A stretch of 34,120 bases of DNA from UMGS973 sp963609975 (GTDB lineage Bacteria > Bacillota > Clostridia > Peptostreptococcales > Anaerovoracaceae): contig CAVDMD010000005.1 in assembly GCA_963609975.1 (NCBI GenBank), positions 1 to 34,120 on the forward strand, written 5' to 3'. The translations under genes and the position numbers were made by a program. The notes under the pieces were generated by a model. It was not told the origin of the DNA and did not search any database. It saw only the letters and a list, made by a program, of their open reading frames with translations. Position 1 is the stretch's first letter, and every line of letters begins with the position of its first letter. This document shows, in pieces, positions 34,105-34,120 of this stretch.

Positions 34105-34120
34105 TATATGCAAGAATAAA

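Noticed and set aside
1..34120. CRISPR arrays, tRNA or rRNA genes, intact insertion sequences or prophage genes
   Set aside because: No regularly spaced repeats, cloverleaf-like elements, intact transposases, integrases or phage structural genes were seen on either strand.

Overview
The window looks like a core chromosomal segment of an anaerobic, low-to-moderate-GC Bacillota of class Clostridia. The reasons are strong AGGAGG-type ribosome sites, heavy AGA arginine use, the rpsO-pnp pair, greA beside aminoacyl-tRNA synthetases, a clostridial-type long glutamine synthetase, and a YtrA-type GntR/ABC operon. I cannot fix the genus. I see no tRNA or rRNA gene, CRISPR array, intact insertion sequence or prophage. 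About 90% of the window is coding, mostly on the + strand; only 21.8-25.1 kb is on the - strand.

Layout. 1-2.9 kb: tail of an upstream gene (possibly ribF), a roughly 260-nt structured RNA or leader, then rpsO and pnp, each with a clear intrinsic terminator. 2.9-6.3 kb: an SNF2-family ATPase and a small SWIM zinc-finger protein in one operon. 6.3-8.2 kb: a citrate synthase behind a striking 31-bp palindrome (two TTGTATACAA sites one helical turn apart), a promoter and a leader with a terminator-like hairpin. 8.2-9.5 kb: a promoter, a two-hairpin leader or small RNA, a cytidylate-kinase-like protein and an overlapping DUF2798-like membrane protein. 9.5-12.1 kb: a metal-efflux operon (ArsR regulator, free HMA metallochaperone, P1B zinc/cadmium-type ATPase). 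12.1-14.4 kb: an OmpR-type two-component system. 14.4-20.8 kb: greA, asnS, an anchored 5'-nucleotidase, and a class I lysyl-tRNA synthetase fused to a C-terminal Trbp111-type tRNA-binding domain. 20.8-21.8 kb: an RsuA/RluB pseudouridine synthase and a small decayed Rpn-type fragment. 21.8-25.2 kb (- strand): a GntR(YtrA)-ABC ATPase-permease operon whose operator matches the AGTGTA-N13-TACACT pattern I recall for Bacillus YtrA. 25.3-26.1 kb: a CPBP intramembrane protease. 26.1-34 kb: a zinc-ribbon single-pass protein with acidic repeats, a UPF0182 membrane protein, a divergent 636-residue glutamine synthetase, and serS. The window ends in a strong promoter with another TTGTATACAA site upstream, aimed at a gene outside the window.

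Most genes are housekeeping (translation, RNA decay, nitrogen and carbon entry points). The less ordinary signals are regulatory: the repeated TTGTATACAA operator, two leaders with terminator-like hairpins, the structured RNA before rpsO, and the YtrA operator. The most unusual protein is the class I LysRS with its added tRNA-binding domain. I found no convincing wholly new multi-gene system.
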